Below the pieces are notes generated by a model, which made no database searches, was not told the DNA's origin, and saw only the letters and a program-made list of their open reading frames with translations. A stretch of DNA of 13,474 bases. Origin: an uncultured Lachnospiraceae bacterium. GTDB taxonomy: Bacteria; Bacillota; Clostridia; Lachnospirales; Lachnospiraceae. The stretch lies in contig CAJUCK010000005.1 in NCBI GenBank assembly GCA_910585395.1, forward strand, positions 50,361-63,834. Reading direction: 5' to 3'. Positions 1 through 7,321 of the stretch are shown here, piece after piece (within the stretch, counting starts at the first letter, position 1; each line of letters begins with the position of its first letter). The translations under genes were made by a program, and so were the position numbers.

Positions 1-24
1 TCGTGTCAGTACACCAGCTCTATC

Positions 25-300
25 TCAATACCGCACAGAAAATCCCCGTTCATCCATAACTGTTTCTATCGGATTCCTTGTAATCCATTCTATGCGGATA
101 TAACTGTCCTGATTCAATCCCTGAATAACCATATCCAGCGATTCTTCTCTGCCCTGAAGCTGTGCTTCCACTGTGCCGTCTGAACAATTCCTAATCCAGC
201 CGCTGACCCCATAATGCCGTGCCAGCCTGACGGTCTTATATCGAAACCCCACACCCTGTACTCTTCCAGTAAAAACAACATGTTCTCTTTTAATCCCCAT
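25..300 (-). CDS. acyP: Acylphosphatase
   Basis: Small cytosolic enzyme that hydrolyses carboxyl-phosphate bonds of acylphosphates such as acetyl phosphate or 1,3-bisphosphoglycerate. The family signature GRVQGVGFR is intact at residues 12-20 and ends in the phosphate-binding Arg20; the second signature, GWIRN followed by SDGTVE, supplies the catalytic Asn38. At 91 residues the length is normal for the family. I chose the ATG at 300, which gives the stop-start overlap TAATG with the upstream ArsC-like gene, because it matches the usual N-terminus and suggests translational coupling. A GGAG lies about 14 bases upstream. An in-frame ATG at 321 would add seven residues and overlap the upstream gene more; it has AGAGGA directly against it, too close to be a good ribosome binding site. 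The family is certain; the start is moderately certain. The physiological substrate cannot be told from sequence. Confidence 0.93.
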   Translation of the reverse strand: MGIKREHVVFTGRVQGVGFRYKTVRLARHYGVSGWIRNCSDGTVEAQLQGREESLDMVIQGLNQDSYIRIEWITRNPIETVMDERGFSVRY

Positions 301-656
301 TACTGTGTCAGTTTCTCCCATTCCTCTGGTTTAAAGCCTGTTACCACGCCTCGTTCTGTCACAAGAACCGGACGTTTTACCAGCATTCCATCTGTAGCAA
401 GAAGCTGATATTTCTCTTCCAGGGTTATCTCTGGAAGACGATCTTTTAACTTCATCTCCTTGTACAGCATTCCGCTGGTATTAAAAAAACGTTTGATATC
501 CAAACCGCTTCTTACATGCCATGCCTCCAATTCTTCCTGGGAAGGACGTTCTTCCTTAATATTTCTTGATTCAAATTCTATCTGATGTTCTTCCAGCCAT
601 TTTCTCGCTTTCTGGCAGGTAGAACATTTCGGATATTCCACAAACAAAGCTTTCAT
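300..656 (-). CDS. ArsC/Spx-family thioredoxin-fold protein
   Basis: A 118-residue cytosolic protein of the arsenate reductase/Spx/YffB family. The redox motif CSTC is at residues 11-14, after an N-terminal beta strand and before a helix. The family's conserved Arg-Pro turn is present as KRP at 94-96, followed by a VLV strand and the late GFKPEEW motif at 107-113. This fits members annotated loosely as arsenate reductase family protein. There is no arsenic-resistance gene next to it, so a role in arsenate reduction is not supported; a thiol oxidoreductase or Spx-like regulator is equally possible. The start is firm: AGGAGGT lies six bases before the ATG. It is the first gene of a two-gene unit with the acylphosphatase, driven by a good SigA-type promoter about 160 bases upstream. 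The family is certain; the function is open. Confidence 0.9.
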   Translation of the reverse strand: MKALFVEYPKCSTCQKARKWLEEHQIEFESRNIKEERPSQEELEAWHVRSGLDIKRFFNTSGMLYKEMKLKDRLPEITLEEKYQLLATDGMLVKRPVLVTERGVVTGFKPEEWEKLTQ

Positions 657-662
657 TTTCTT

Positions 663-669
663 ACCTCCT
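663..669 (-). promoter_or_regulatory. Ribosome binding site of the ArsC-like gene
   Basis: A full AGGAGGT on the minus strand with six bases before the ATG at 656. It fixes the start of this gene. Confidence 0.85.
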
Positions 670-815
670 GCATCTTTTTGCTGATAAGAAGTGATGTTTT
701 ATTTTCATATCAGCGGGCGTTATTTCCCCTTTCATCTATCTCTAATTACTGCTGTCCACTGATCGGCAGAAGTTTTCGTTAAATTTTCACCAGGTAAATT
801 AATGACTACAATGTA

Positions 816-844
816 AGTATAGCAGAGTCTATATAAGGTGTAAA
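816..844 (-). promoter_or_regulatory. SigA-type promoter for the ArsC-like/acylphosphatase pair
   Basis: On the minus strand a -35 TTTACA (839-844) and a -10 TATACT (816-821) are separated by exactly 17 bases. Both hexamers match the consensus at five of six positions. Transcription would start near 809 and leave a leader of about 150 bases before the start codon. The rest of the 323-base intergenic stretch 657-979 holds the terminator at 939-964 and nothing else I can support. The leader contains only a short imperfect dyad around 786-798. Confidence 0.7.
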
Positions 845-938
845 GCGTGTTGCAAAAGAAACTTACATAACAAAAGTCTACAAGCTGCCGGTCTTATGCT
901 TTTTACAAAAGTTCTCTCTATCTCCCTGTATGACAAGA

Positions 939-964
939 AGGCTGCCCCAAAACTGGGACAGCCT
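939..964 (-). terminator. Intrinsic terminator of the giant GH127-type gene
   Basis: Fifteen bases past the stop codon at 980, the minus strand reads AGGCTGTCCC, a six-base loop, then GGGGCAGCCT. This gives a stem of six pairs, one mismatch (945/958) and three more G-C pairs. It is followed by TTCTTGTC, a modest U-rich tail. The position directly behind a long gene and the GC-rich stem support termination; the imperfect U-tract leaves some doubt. Confidence 0.65.
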
Positions 965-979
965 CCTGCATTGCTAAAC

Positions 980-3900
980 TTATTTTACAGTCACTTTCAG
1001 AACTGCTTTAGCCTTACCATTGTAAGTCTTCACGGTAATAGTCGCTTTGCCTTTCTTCTTGGCAGTTACTTTTCCGTTTGCATCCACTTTGACAGCCTTC
1101 TTGCCCTTCTTGTCAATGGTGTACTTAAAGGATGCACTTCCATATTTAGAAGAAACCTTCGGTTTAATCTGGAACGTCTTACTCTTTCCTTTCAGTTTCA
1201 AGGTTACTTTCTTCTTATTCAGAGTTACTTTAGCTTTCTTATCAGGCGCTTTCTTCACAGTCACTGTGATAGTCTTCTTCTTCGTCTTATCAGCTGCGCT
1301 GGTCACTGTGATCTTTGCTTTTCCTGCTTTCTTTGCAGTGAGTTTTCCGTTCTTGACAGTCAGCACCTTGGTATTGTCAGACTTCCAGGTTACTTTCTTA
1401 TTCTTCACGCCTGCTGGTTTTACGGTTGCCTTTAAGGTATATTTCTCTTTCACTCCCATGGTCAGCTTCTTCACATTTAATGTAACGCCGCTAACCTTTG
1501 TCTCTTGTGTTGGACCATTAGATCCAGGCTTAGCATTTACCGTCACGTTACAGGTTGCTTTCTTTGTGCTGTCAGCAATGCTGGCAACAGTAATAACCGC
1601 TGTTCCTGCTGTCTTTGCAGTAACTTTTCCGTTCTCAACACTGGCAACATTGGGGTTGCTGCTGGTCCAATTAACAGCTTTGTTGCTTGCATCTGCCGGA
1701 GCTACTGTTGCCGTCAGTGTCTCACTGCCGCCCTCAGTCAATGTCAGAGAAGTTTTGTTCAATGTCACGCTGGCAACTGGCACATTAGGCTGCTCACCCT
1801 TAGGAACAAAATTCTTCAATGCCTCTTCCAAAAGTCTGTATGCTCTCAGAATATCTTCGTCTGATGCATTTTCGGGCAGATCATTATATGCCTTGATAGC
1901 TGATTCCAATGCTTCCCATACTGCTGCATCATAATCATTTTTGTTTTTGCCTTCCATTGCAGCGACTGCCTGGTTTTTCAGCTCTTCTGCCAGTTCTTTT
2001 CCGATAGGCTTGAAGCTGCTGATCGCTGCATCAATTCTGTCACATGCATCCAGCTTCTGTTTCTGAGTTGCTTCTTCATTTTCTTTCAACGCTTCTGCTT
2101 CAGCAATCGCATCTGTCAGCTCTTTCCATGCAGCCGCTGGATAATCTTTTTCATCCTTACCACTCTTTGCAGCTTTTCCTGCTTCCAGTTTCATGTCAAG
2201 CGTAGTATTTACAAATGCTTCTACTGCGGCATCCAATTCATTCTTAGCTGCATCTACAGCATCCTGTGTTGCAGTCTCTAACTCTTTTACATCGTTGGCT
2301 GCTGCTAATTTTTCAGTCAATGTGGTCCATACAGATGCATAATCTCCTGTATAATCAGATTCTTTTCTGCCTTCCATCACATCTTCTGCATTCTCAATGG
2401 ACGCAGTCAATGCTTCTTTGTCTGCTGGATCAGTTACTGGCGGAGTATCTTCTAATTTCATAACTTTCCAGCGGTATACACCTGTACATCCAGCTGCTTC
2501 GTTTGCATCGCTTGTATTGATGGTCATATCGAGCCTTACTGCAGTTGTTGTGATTTCATCAAATGTAATTCTGTTGTACTGGTTCATCTTAACGGAATTT
2601 TCATAGCTTGTATGCATCACTGCTTTCTGCCAGTTTCCGTCGGCATCCAGATAAGAGATTTCAAGGCTTCCTGGTACTTTCATCCATGCATTATTTGCAC
2701 GCCAGTAAACATCAAAGGCGTTCATAGTAACTGGATCATCCCAGGTATACCAGAGTTTACACTCTGCTCCCGGTGCTGTATACCAGTTTACCCAGCCTTT
2801 CTTTCCCTGTCCATCAGAAGCCTGCGGCTCCCAGTCTCTCTGGACGTCTTCTTTTTCTCCATACCAGTTATCCTGATCATTTGCACGGTCAGAAGCAATG
2901 GTTGCGGAGTACTCCAGATTCATAGGATCGTCTGCTGGCGGCCGGAACGTTACCATCAATTGCACATCAGCGCTTACATTTTCCAATGTGTAAACATTAT
3001 TTTCAACCTGATCCTTAACATCCTGTCCATTGACAATCAGCTTGCGCACCGCATAGCCGTCATTGGGTTTGAGGGTAACTACCAGATCTGTGCCCTCTTT
3101 CATCATAATTCCCTTGGCATTGGTGCTGATGCTTCCGTTCAGTGGAGTTCTATTATCTACTTTTAACTGATACCACTCACTTCCGTCATCTGGTATTACA
3201 GCAACTTTTGAATATGCATGATATGGCTCTGAGGCAAGTTCCGGTGCGAACATTGGAACAAATTCAAGACCAGCGCCTGTAAGAATCGGGAAACCATTTT
3301 TCTCATTGGTGGAGACTTTCATATAGTTCTCTAAGTTCTCTGGCACTGTCAGATTCTGCCACTCGGTGCTGCTGTTTCTGGAGGCCATAACAAATGGACC
3401 GTACATGAAACTTGCCACTGTGGAATCTTCCAGTGTATCTGGTGTCTTATCAAGATGAATGCCCCATGGCATGGTAATCTCAATCACATCGCCTGCTTTG
3501 ATGTTTTCTAAGGTTACATAAGTGCTGATTTCTGCACTTACTTCCTTCTTGGTTCCGTTTACAGTTATTTCAAATCCTTTGGTTGCCCAATAAGGAACAC
3601 GCAGTTTCATATTAAATGTTCCTGCTTCTTTTCCCTCTGCCTTCTGTCCTGGTACTTCCTGTCCGTCTGATGCTGACACTACTGTAATCTTAGTAGATTC
3701 AGATGGGAATTCTGTCTCCTGGACAACTTTTACGCCTTTCTCTTTCCAGGTAAGCGTAGAAGGAAGATACAAACCTACGTACAGATCGTTCTCTGTCTTA
3801 GCATAAGCTGCTTCCTGATATTTTACATGGTTCTCCATACCAGTACCGTGGCAGCAGGTAAACGCGTCATAATCTCCGCCAAAATCTCTTCTTGCGCCAG

Positions 3901-6823
3901 GTCCGATTGGAAGCATATAAGTAGTTCCATTATGCATTTTGCTGGTAACATTAGGCGTCTGTGAGGCAAGGATCTGATTATACAGTGTCCGCTCATAATA
4001 ATCCATGTATTCTGCATTATCTGGATCATAATTGTTCAGCATTTTGGTCATTTTCATCATGTTGTATGCTGCGCATGTCTCACAGTTTCTGTCACCCATG
4101 ATATTAGCTGCCTGAGTATATGGATCTTTGGGGAATGCCTCTCCAACACCCACGCCGCCGATAGAATATGCGTACCTGGAAACAGTCATATCCCAGAAAT
4201 TCTGCGCTACATTGTAATAGTACATATTCGGCTCACCTTTTGCTACAGTCGCCTCAAAAATCTTGAGAGCGCCGATAACCTGAGGAATATGCTGATTTGC
4301 ATGACGGTTGCGGATATCATCCACATTCTTTGCCAGATTATCAAAGAATACCGTATTGTCAAATAATTTTGCTCCTTTTAAGAACAGATCCGCATCTGGA
4401 TCATTGCCTTCTTTCGCATAAATGTAGAGCTGTGCCATAGATTCATTCATTCCGCCCAGCTCACCTGCAATATACATGCCCCACATTTTGGTAAGCTGTT
4501 CCTGAGGAAGATCTTTCAAGCGGTTATACGCCCATTTTCCGAGCGCTTTCGCAGCAGTCAAAGCCTCCTCATTTCCTGTATATGTATAAGCATCCAGCAA
4601 TCCTGCCAAAAGCTTATGCAGTGTATAGTAAGGCGCCCAGATACCTGAATCGGGACTTCCATACGGTGTATATATTTCTAACAGTGCAAACTGGTCTGGG
4701 GAATAAGCGCTGATAAAGCCTTCGCCCCACTCGTTCGGATCTGTGCTCCAGGTATCTACCTTTACGCCTGCTGTCTCAAAATCAGCAGGATTTCCTTTTG
4801 ATTTCTGCTGCAGCTTATGAAGCTCTGTTACCATGTTATCCAGTTTACTCTTAATTTCATCATCACCGGTAGATGCGTAAGCAAGCGCCAGCGCTGACAT
4901 GTAATGTCCAGTGGAATGTCCGCGGAGCAGTCCGCCTGGCTCATCCCATCCGCCCAAAGGCTTAACATTTTCAATTTCTGCTGTCTCTCCGAATGTCTTA
5001 TAGAAGTTATAGAGCATACGCTTATTGTCCAGCAGCTTCAGGTAAACAATATCTCTCTCCTGATTCTGTGTCAGAATAGAACCCTCAGTTCCAATCTTAT
5101 CCAGTGAAATATCATTTAAGTCAAAATTGTCTGATAATACTGTCTTTACAACTTCTTCTTCATCCTTAACAGTAACCGTTGCTGTTACTTTCTCGAATTC
5201 TCCTACAAGAGTTCCCTCTACAGTAAATGTGCCTGCTGTCTTATAGTTTTCCTCTTCAATATCGTTCGGCCATCTTACCTGCATCTTGTTGGTGCTGTTA
5301 TCCGAAAAAGTTACTTTTACAAACTTAGGCATAGTGGGACTGCGCCCTACCAGCGTAGTTATATTTACGTTCTCCACGGATTTGATTTCAATGGAATTGC
5401 TGTAGGCCAGCAATGTTACATCGAATACCAGCTCCTGGTTTACTGTACCAGAAGCAACCGTCGCTTTCAGTTTGCCCTGTTCGCTCTCAGAACCGATAGG
5501 CGGTCTGGTTACCTTTGCTGTAACATTGCCATCCTCGTCTGCCTGGGATGGAATCTCAAGCTTGCCTTTTCCACCTGCCTTGCCTTCCCAGGTCCAGGTT
5601 ATAGCTGAGCCCCATTCTCCCTTAGCCGGCAGAACAAGTGTCTTGTCAATAATTGTAGAAATATCTCCCACTGCCTTTGCAGCAGCTTCTTTGTCATGCT
5701 CTACGATCTGCTGATCGGTATACTCAGCCATTACTGTTACATCAAACGTTTTATTTACAGGTCCTGCCTCACCAAAAGAGATTGCTGCAGTGATAGTTCC
5801 GGTAGCATTTTCTGCTCCTTTTGCGGGTCTGGTTACTTTCGCAGTGCCATTCTCAATCGCAATAGCGCTATTCTGGCTTGTCCATGCAAGACTAGAACCA
5901 TTCACTCCTTTAGCAGGAAGATCAAAGTCTTCTGTTACATTAGATAAATCGCCCAAATCCAGATCTGCATCATCCGCAGATACGATACCTGCGTCCGTTA
6001 CATTATACATTGCCTTGATCTGCTGTGCAGTCAATGCCTTATTATAAATCTTAAATTCTGCAAACTGGCCGGTAGTCGGAGTATCGCCATACTGGCTGTA
6101 TGCTATGTAGTTCTGATTTGTGGCACCCAAATCTTTCACTTTGATTCCAGTCTCTTTTTCTCCAACCAAAACGCCGTTTTCATATAATGACATCTTGGAA
6201 CCATCCATGACAACTGTGGTCAAAACCCAGCGGTTCTTGTCAATATTTTTTACACTGTCATCTTCATTCTTGCCTTTTCCGATTCCAATTTCCCCTCTGT
6301 CTTCTATTCCCTCAACACCATCATTTTTGATGATAACTGAATAACCTTCAAGGCCTTTGTTGTAATTGTCAGAACACAGATAGAAATTCTTCTGCGTGCC
6401 TGAACCGAAATCCCAGATTCTCTGGTAACCGTTGTCTGTGGTAAGTTTTACCCAGGCACTGACGGTAACAGACTCACTCTTGCTTAAGATTCCCTCTGGA
6501 AGAATCAAAAACGCACCGTCATCTCCGCCTTTCAAATCTAACGCCTTTACATTTCTCCCATAAATATTGGCGTCAACGATCGTATACTTTCCTCTTGCAC
6601 TTCCACTTACCGCTTCAATCTCTGCAATATTATTATTGCCGGAAGCATCAGGAATCTGCGCCGCCTGGTCATTCTGCGACACAAAATCATAGTACACGAG
6701 TAAGCCGTCTTCTGCCTCTGCTGCCTGTACTGGCATAAATCCCTGAAGGGAAATTCCTGTCAATACCAGCGCCAGGGACAGAATGGATGCCAGCACGCGC
6801 TGGAACATCTTCTCTCTCTTCAT
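980..6823 (-). CDS. Giant secreted GH127/DUF1680 beta-L-arabinofuranosidase
   Basis: A 1947-residue extracellular enzyme expected to release beta-L-arabinofuranose from plant glycans. In order: signal peptide 1-34 (basic start, hydrophobic core, VQAA); LamG-like domain about 38-270; two atrophied bacterial Ig domains about 282-367 and 383-473; a Big_4-like domain about 474-553; the catalytic domain from about 562 to 1180; an InlB-type repeat about 1217-1294; an F5/8C (CBM32-like) domain about 1303-1458; three FIVAR-like helical modules about 1468-1673; and three BIG2 domains about 1683-1947. Catalytic features fit the family: GHSTGHY at 635-641, GEAF with Glu895 as probable acid/base, Glu915 and Cys917 in NCETC, and Cys990-Cys991 in TCCHG. 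By analogy with characterised HypBA1, these make a zinc-thiolate site with Cys990 as nucleophile. GH146 is a close alternative. No LPXTG or SLH anchor is seen; the BIG2 tail is extremely lysine-rich. AAGGAGG sits eight bases before the ATG but inside an inverted repeat. Confidence 0.92.
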   Translation of the reverse strand: MKREKMFQRVLASILSLALVLTGISLQGFMPVQAAEAEDGLLVYYDFVSQNDQAAQIPDASGNNNIAEIEAVSGSARGKYTIVDANIYGRNVKALDLKGGDDGAFLILPEGILSKSESVTVSAWVKLTTDNGYQRIWDFGSGTQKNFYLCSDNYNKGLEGYSVIIKNDGVEGIEDRGEIGIGKGKNEDDSVKNIDKNRWVLTTVVMDGSKMSLYENGVLVGEKETGIKVKDLGATNQNYIAYSQYGDTPTTGQFAEFKIYNKALTAQQIKAMYNVTDAGIVSADDADLDLGDLSNVTEDFDLPAKGVNGSSLAWTSQNSAIAIENGTAKVTRPAKGAENATGTITAAISFGEAGPVNKTFDVTVMAEYTDQQIVEHDKEAAAKAVGDISTIIDKTLVLPAKGEWGSAITWTWEGKAGGKGKLEIPSQADEDGNVTAKVTRPPIGSESEQGKLKATVASGTVNQELVFDVTLLAYSNSIEIKSVENVNITTLVGRSPTMPKFVKVTFSDNSTNKMQVRWPNDIEEENYKTAGTFTVEGTLVGEFEKVTATVTVKDEEEVVKTVLSDNFDLNDISLDKIGTEGSILTQNQERDIVYLKLLDNKRMLYNFYKTFGETAEIENVKPLGGWDEPGGLLRGHSTGHYMSALALAYASTGDDEIKSKLDNMVTELHKLQQKSKGNPADFETAGVKVDTWSTDPNEWGEGFISAYSPDQFALLEIYTPYGSPDSGIWAPYYTLHKLLAGLLDAYTYTGNEEALTAAKALGKWAYNRLKDLPQEQLTKMWGMYIAGELGGMNESMAQLYIYAKEGNDPDADLFLKGAKLFDNTVFFDNLAKNVDDIRNRHANQHIPQVIGALKIFEATVAKGEPNMYYYNVAQNFWDMTVSRYAYSIGGVGVGEAFPKDPYTQAANIMGDRNCETCAAYNMMKMTKMLNNYDPDNAEYMDYYERTLYNQILASQTPNVTSKMHNGTTYMLPIGPGARRDFGGDYDAFTCCHGTGMENHVKYQEAAYAKTENDLYVGLYLPSTLTWKEKGVKVVQETEFPSESTKITVVSASDGQEVPGQKAEGKEAGTFNMKLRVPYWATKGFEITVNGTKKEVSAEISTYVTLENIKAGDVIEITMPWGIHLDKTPDTLEDSTVASFMYGPFVMASRNSSTEWQNLTVPENLENYMKVSTNEKNGFPILTGAGLEFVPMFAPELASEPYHAYSKVAVIPDDGSEWYQLKVDNRTPLNGSISTNAKGIMMKEGTDLVVTLKPNDGYAVRKLIVNGQDVKDQVENNVYTLENVSADVQLMVTFRPPADDPMNLEYSATIASDRANDQDNWYGEKEDVQRDWEPQASDGQGKKGWVNWYTAPGAECKLWYTWDDPVTMNAFDVYWRANNAWMKVPGSLEISYLDADGNWQKAVMHTSYENSVKMNQYNRITFDEITTTAVRLDMTINTSDANEAAGCTGVYRWKVMKLEDTPPVTDPADKEALTASIENAEDVMEGRKESDYTGDYASVWTTLTEKLAAANDVKELETATQDAVDAAKNELDAAVEAFVNTTLDMKLEAGKAAKSGKDEKDYPAAAWKELTDAIAEAEALKENEEATQKQKLDACDRIDAAISSFKPIGKELAEELKNQAVAAMEGKNKNDYDAAVWEALESAIKAYNDLPENASDEDILRAYRLLEEALKNFVPKGEQPNVPVASVTLNKTSLTLTEGGSETLTATVAPADASNKAVNWTSSNPNVASVENGKVTAKTAGTAVITVASIADSTKKATCNVTVNAKPGSNGPTQETKVSGVTLNVKKLTMGVKEKYTLKATVKPAGVKNKKVTWKSDNTKVLTVKNGKLTAKKAGKAKITVTSAADKTKKKTITVTVKKAPDKKAKVTLNKKKVTLKLKGKSKTFQIKPKVSSKYGSASFKYTIDKKGKKAVKVDANGKVTAKKKGKATITVKTYNGKAKAVLKVTVK
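983..1777 (-). repeat. Three tandem BIG2 domains at the GH127-type C-terminus
   Basis: Residues 1683-1947 contain three copies of the BIG2 fold, each with the pattern VTLN..K.TL near its start and a late GKxTAKxxGxAxITV (GKVTAKTAGTAVITV, GKLTAKKAGKAKITV, GKVTAKKKGKATITV). Lysine density rises toward the C-terminus. BIG2 domains are surface or wall-associated modules in Firmicutes, so this is probably the tether or stalk of the enzyme. Confidence 0.85.
1799..2431 (-). repeat. Three FIVAR-like helical modules in the GH127-type enzyme
   Basis: Residues about 1465-1675 hold three helical modules of about 70 residues. Each has a G(R/K)xxxDY turn before an aromatic-bearing helix (SVWTTL, AAWKEL, AVWEAL) and ends in AVEAFV, AISSFKP or ALKNFVP. 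This is the FIVAR pattern seen in large secreted carbohydrate-active and adhesive proteins, where it serves as a spacer or binding module. Divergence between copies argues for old duplication. Confidence 0.75.
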
Positions 6824-6831
6824 AAACCAAT

Positions 6832-6838
6832 CCTCCTT
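6832..6838 (-). promoter_or_regulatory. Ribosome binding site of the GH127-type gene
   Basis: AAGGAGG with eight bases to the ATG at 6823. Six of its seven bases lie in the 3' arm of a 13-bp inverted repeat (6833-6845 with 6900-6912), so the site could be occluded in the folded leader. Confidence 0.85.
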
Positions 6839-6912
6839 GTAGAATATAATATTTCCATTCCTCTGCTTAATCGTTTATCCGCAGAGTCCTGGTAATTCAA
6901 TTCTACAAGGAG
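6833..6912 (-). promoter_or_regulatory. Long inverted repeat that would sequester the GH127-type SD
   Basis: On the minus strand CTCCTTGTAGAAT (6912-6900) is perfectly complementary to ATTCTACAAGGAG (6845-6833), with 54 bases between the arms. The 3' arm contains AAGGAG of the ribosome binding site. The spacer carries a second hairpin, CTCTGC/GCAGAG (6861-6866 with 6881-6886). The simplest reading is a leader RNA that can mask translation initiation. It does not resemble a riboswitch class I know, and no T-tract follows, so it is not a normal terminator. A DNA-level operator is a less likely alternative. Confidence 0.6.
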
Positions 6913-6924
6913 TTTTTAGGTTCT

Positions 6925-6953
6925 TCTATATCAATAATTTAACATGCCTGTAA
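6925..6953 (-). promoter_or_regulatory. Candidate extended -10 promoter for the GH127-type gene
   Basis: The minus strand carries TGATATAGA: an extended -10 TG one base before TATAGA (6925-6930). Seventeen bases upstream lies only a poor -35 (TTACAG, 6948-6953). A start near 6918 would place the first arm of the SD-masking inverted repeat almost at the 5' end of the transcript. The gene may instead be read through from the DUF4321 gene. Confidence 0.35.
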
Positions 6954-6968
6954 TATTTTAAACTATTT

Positions 6969-7226
6969 TTATTTTACCAGAAGTTTATAACACAGAAATG
7001 CAATCATGATTCCCAGAATACTGGCAATATTAATTTTAATGGTCAGCCCAAGTGTCAGCACAATTACCCCAAGATCCAGCACCAAGGGGCTGGTAAGCCC
7101 GAATACCTGCCCATAATTCAGCCAGCTCAGTGCACTGATTCCGCTGCAATAACTGCCGATAACTGTTCCTATAATAAGACCTATCAGCATGACAAAAACA
7201 ATAATCCAAGAACTTCTTATCTTCAA
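6969..7226 (-). CDS. DUF4321 family small membrane protein
   Basis: An 85-residue protein of unknown function. It has two hydrophobic segments: about 8-28, with a glycine-rich GLIIGTVIG stretch, and about 49-83. Between them is the motif LSWLNYG.VFGLTSPLVLDLGV followed by LTLGLTIKINIASI, which I recognise as the DUF4321 signature of clostridial genomes. The start codon is TTG at 7226-7224, supported by a perfect AGGAGGT seven bases upstream; the next in-frame ATG would cut off the first membrane segment. It lies between two large secreted glycoside hydrolase genes, with a candidate promoter of its own and 145 bases before the next gene. Nothing in it suggests a direct role in polysaccharide breakdown. 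The family call is fairly sure; the function is unknown. Confidence 0.82.
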   Translation of the reverse strand: MKIRSSWIIVFVMLIGLIIGTVIGSYCSGISALSWLNYGQVFGLTSPLVLDLGVIVLTLGLTIKINIASILGIMIAFLCYKLLVK

Positions 7227-7233
7227 TCCTCTG

Positions 7234-7240
7234 ACCTCCT
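7234..7240 (-). promoter_or_regulatory. Ribosome binding site deciding the TTG start of the DUF4321 gene
   Basis: AGGAGGT on the minus strand with seven bases to the TTG at 7226. No ATG or GTG competes at a suitable distance, so this site is the main evidence for the TTG start. Confidence 0.8.
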
Positions 7241-7264
7241 GTCTGCTTTCTAAACATGGCTTCT

Positions 7265-7293
7265 ATTTTAGAACACTTAAAGAAGAAAAGCAA
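7265..7293 (-). promoter_or_regulatory. Candidate promoter for the DUF4321 gene
   Basis: On the minus strand TTGCTT (7288-7293) is followed after 17 bases by TAAAAT (7265-7270). The -10 matches the consensus at five of six positions and the -35 at three. It lies in the 95-base gap behind the xylanase gene, with a start near 7258 and a leader of about 30 bases. Transcription may also run on into the GH127-type gene. Confidence 0.45.
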
Positions 7294-7321
7294 CTGTGCA
7301 TTCCTGCTTTGGGCAGCTGAA

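Noticed and set aside
781..802. Dyad around ACCaGGT in the leader of the ArsC-like gene
   Set aside because: Symmetry breaks at several positions and only short blocks pair; no known operator matches it.
1047..1934. Long open frame on the plus strand opposite the BIG2 region (295 codons)
   Set aside because: It mirrors the lysine- and threonine-rich repeats of the real gene, giving a Phe/Leu/Val-rich product without a ribosome binding site or family resemblance.
7036..7293. Alternative minus-strand frame overlapping the DUF4321 gene
   Set aside because: Out of frame with the conserved DUF4321 motif and without a suitable ribosome binding site.
7291..7319. Possible terminator behind the xylanase gene (CAGCTG/CAGTTG with a U-rich tail on the minus strand)
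   Set aside because: Only six pairs including one wobble and a 17-base loop, competing with a 4-bp CTGC/GCAG hairpin; too weak to list as a feature.
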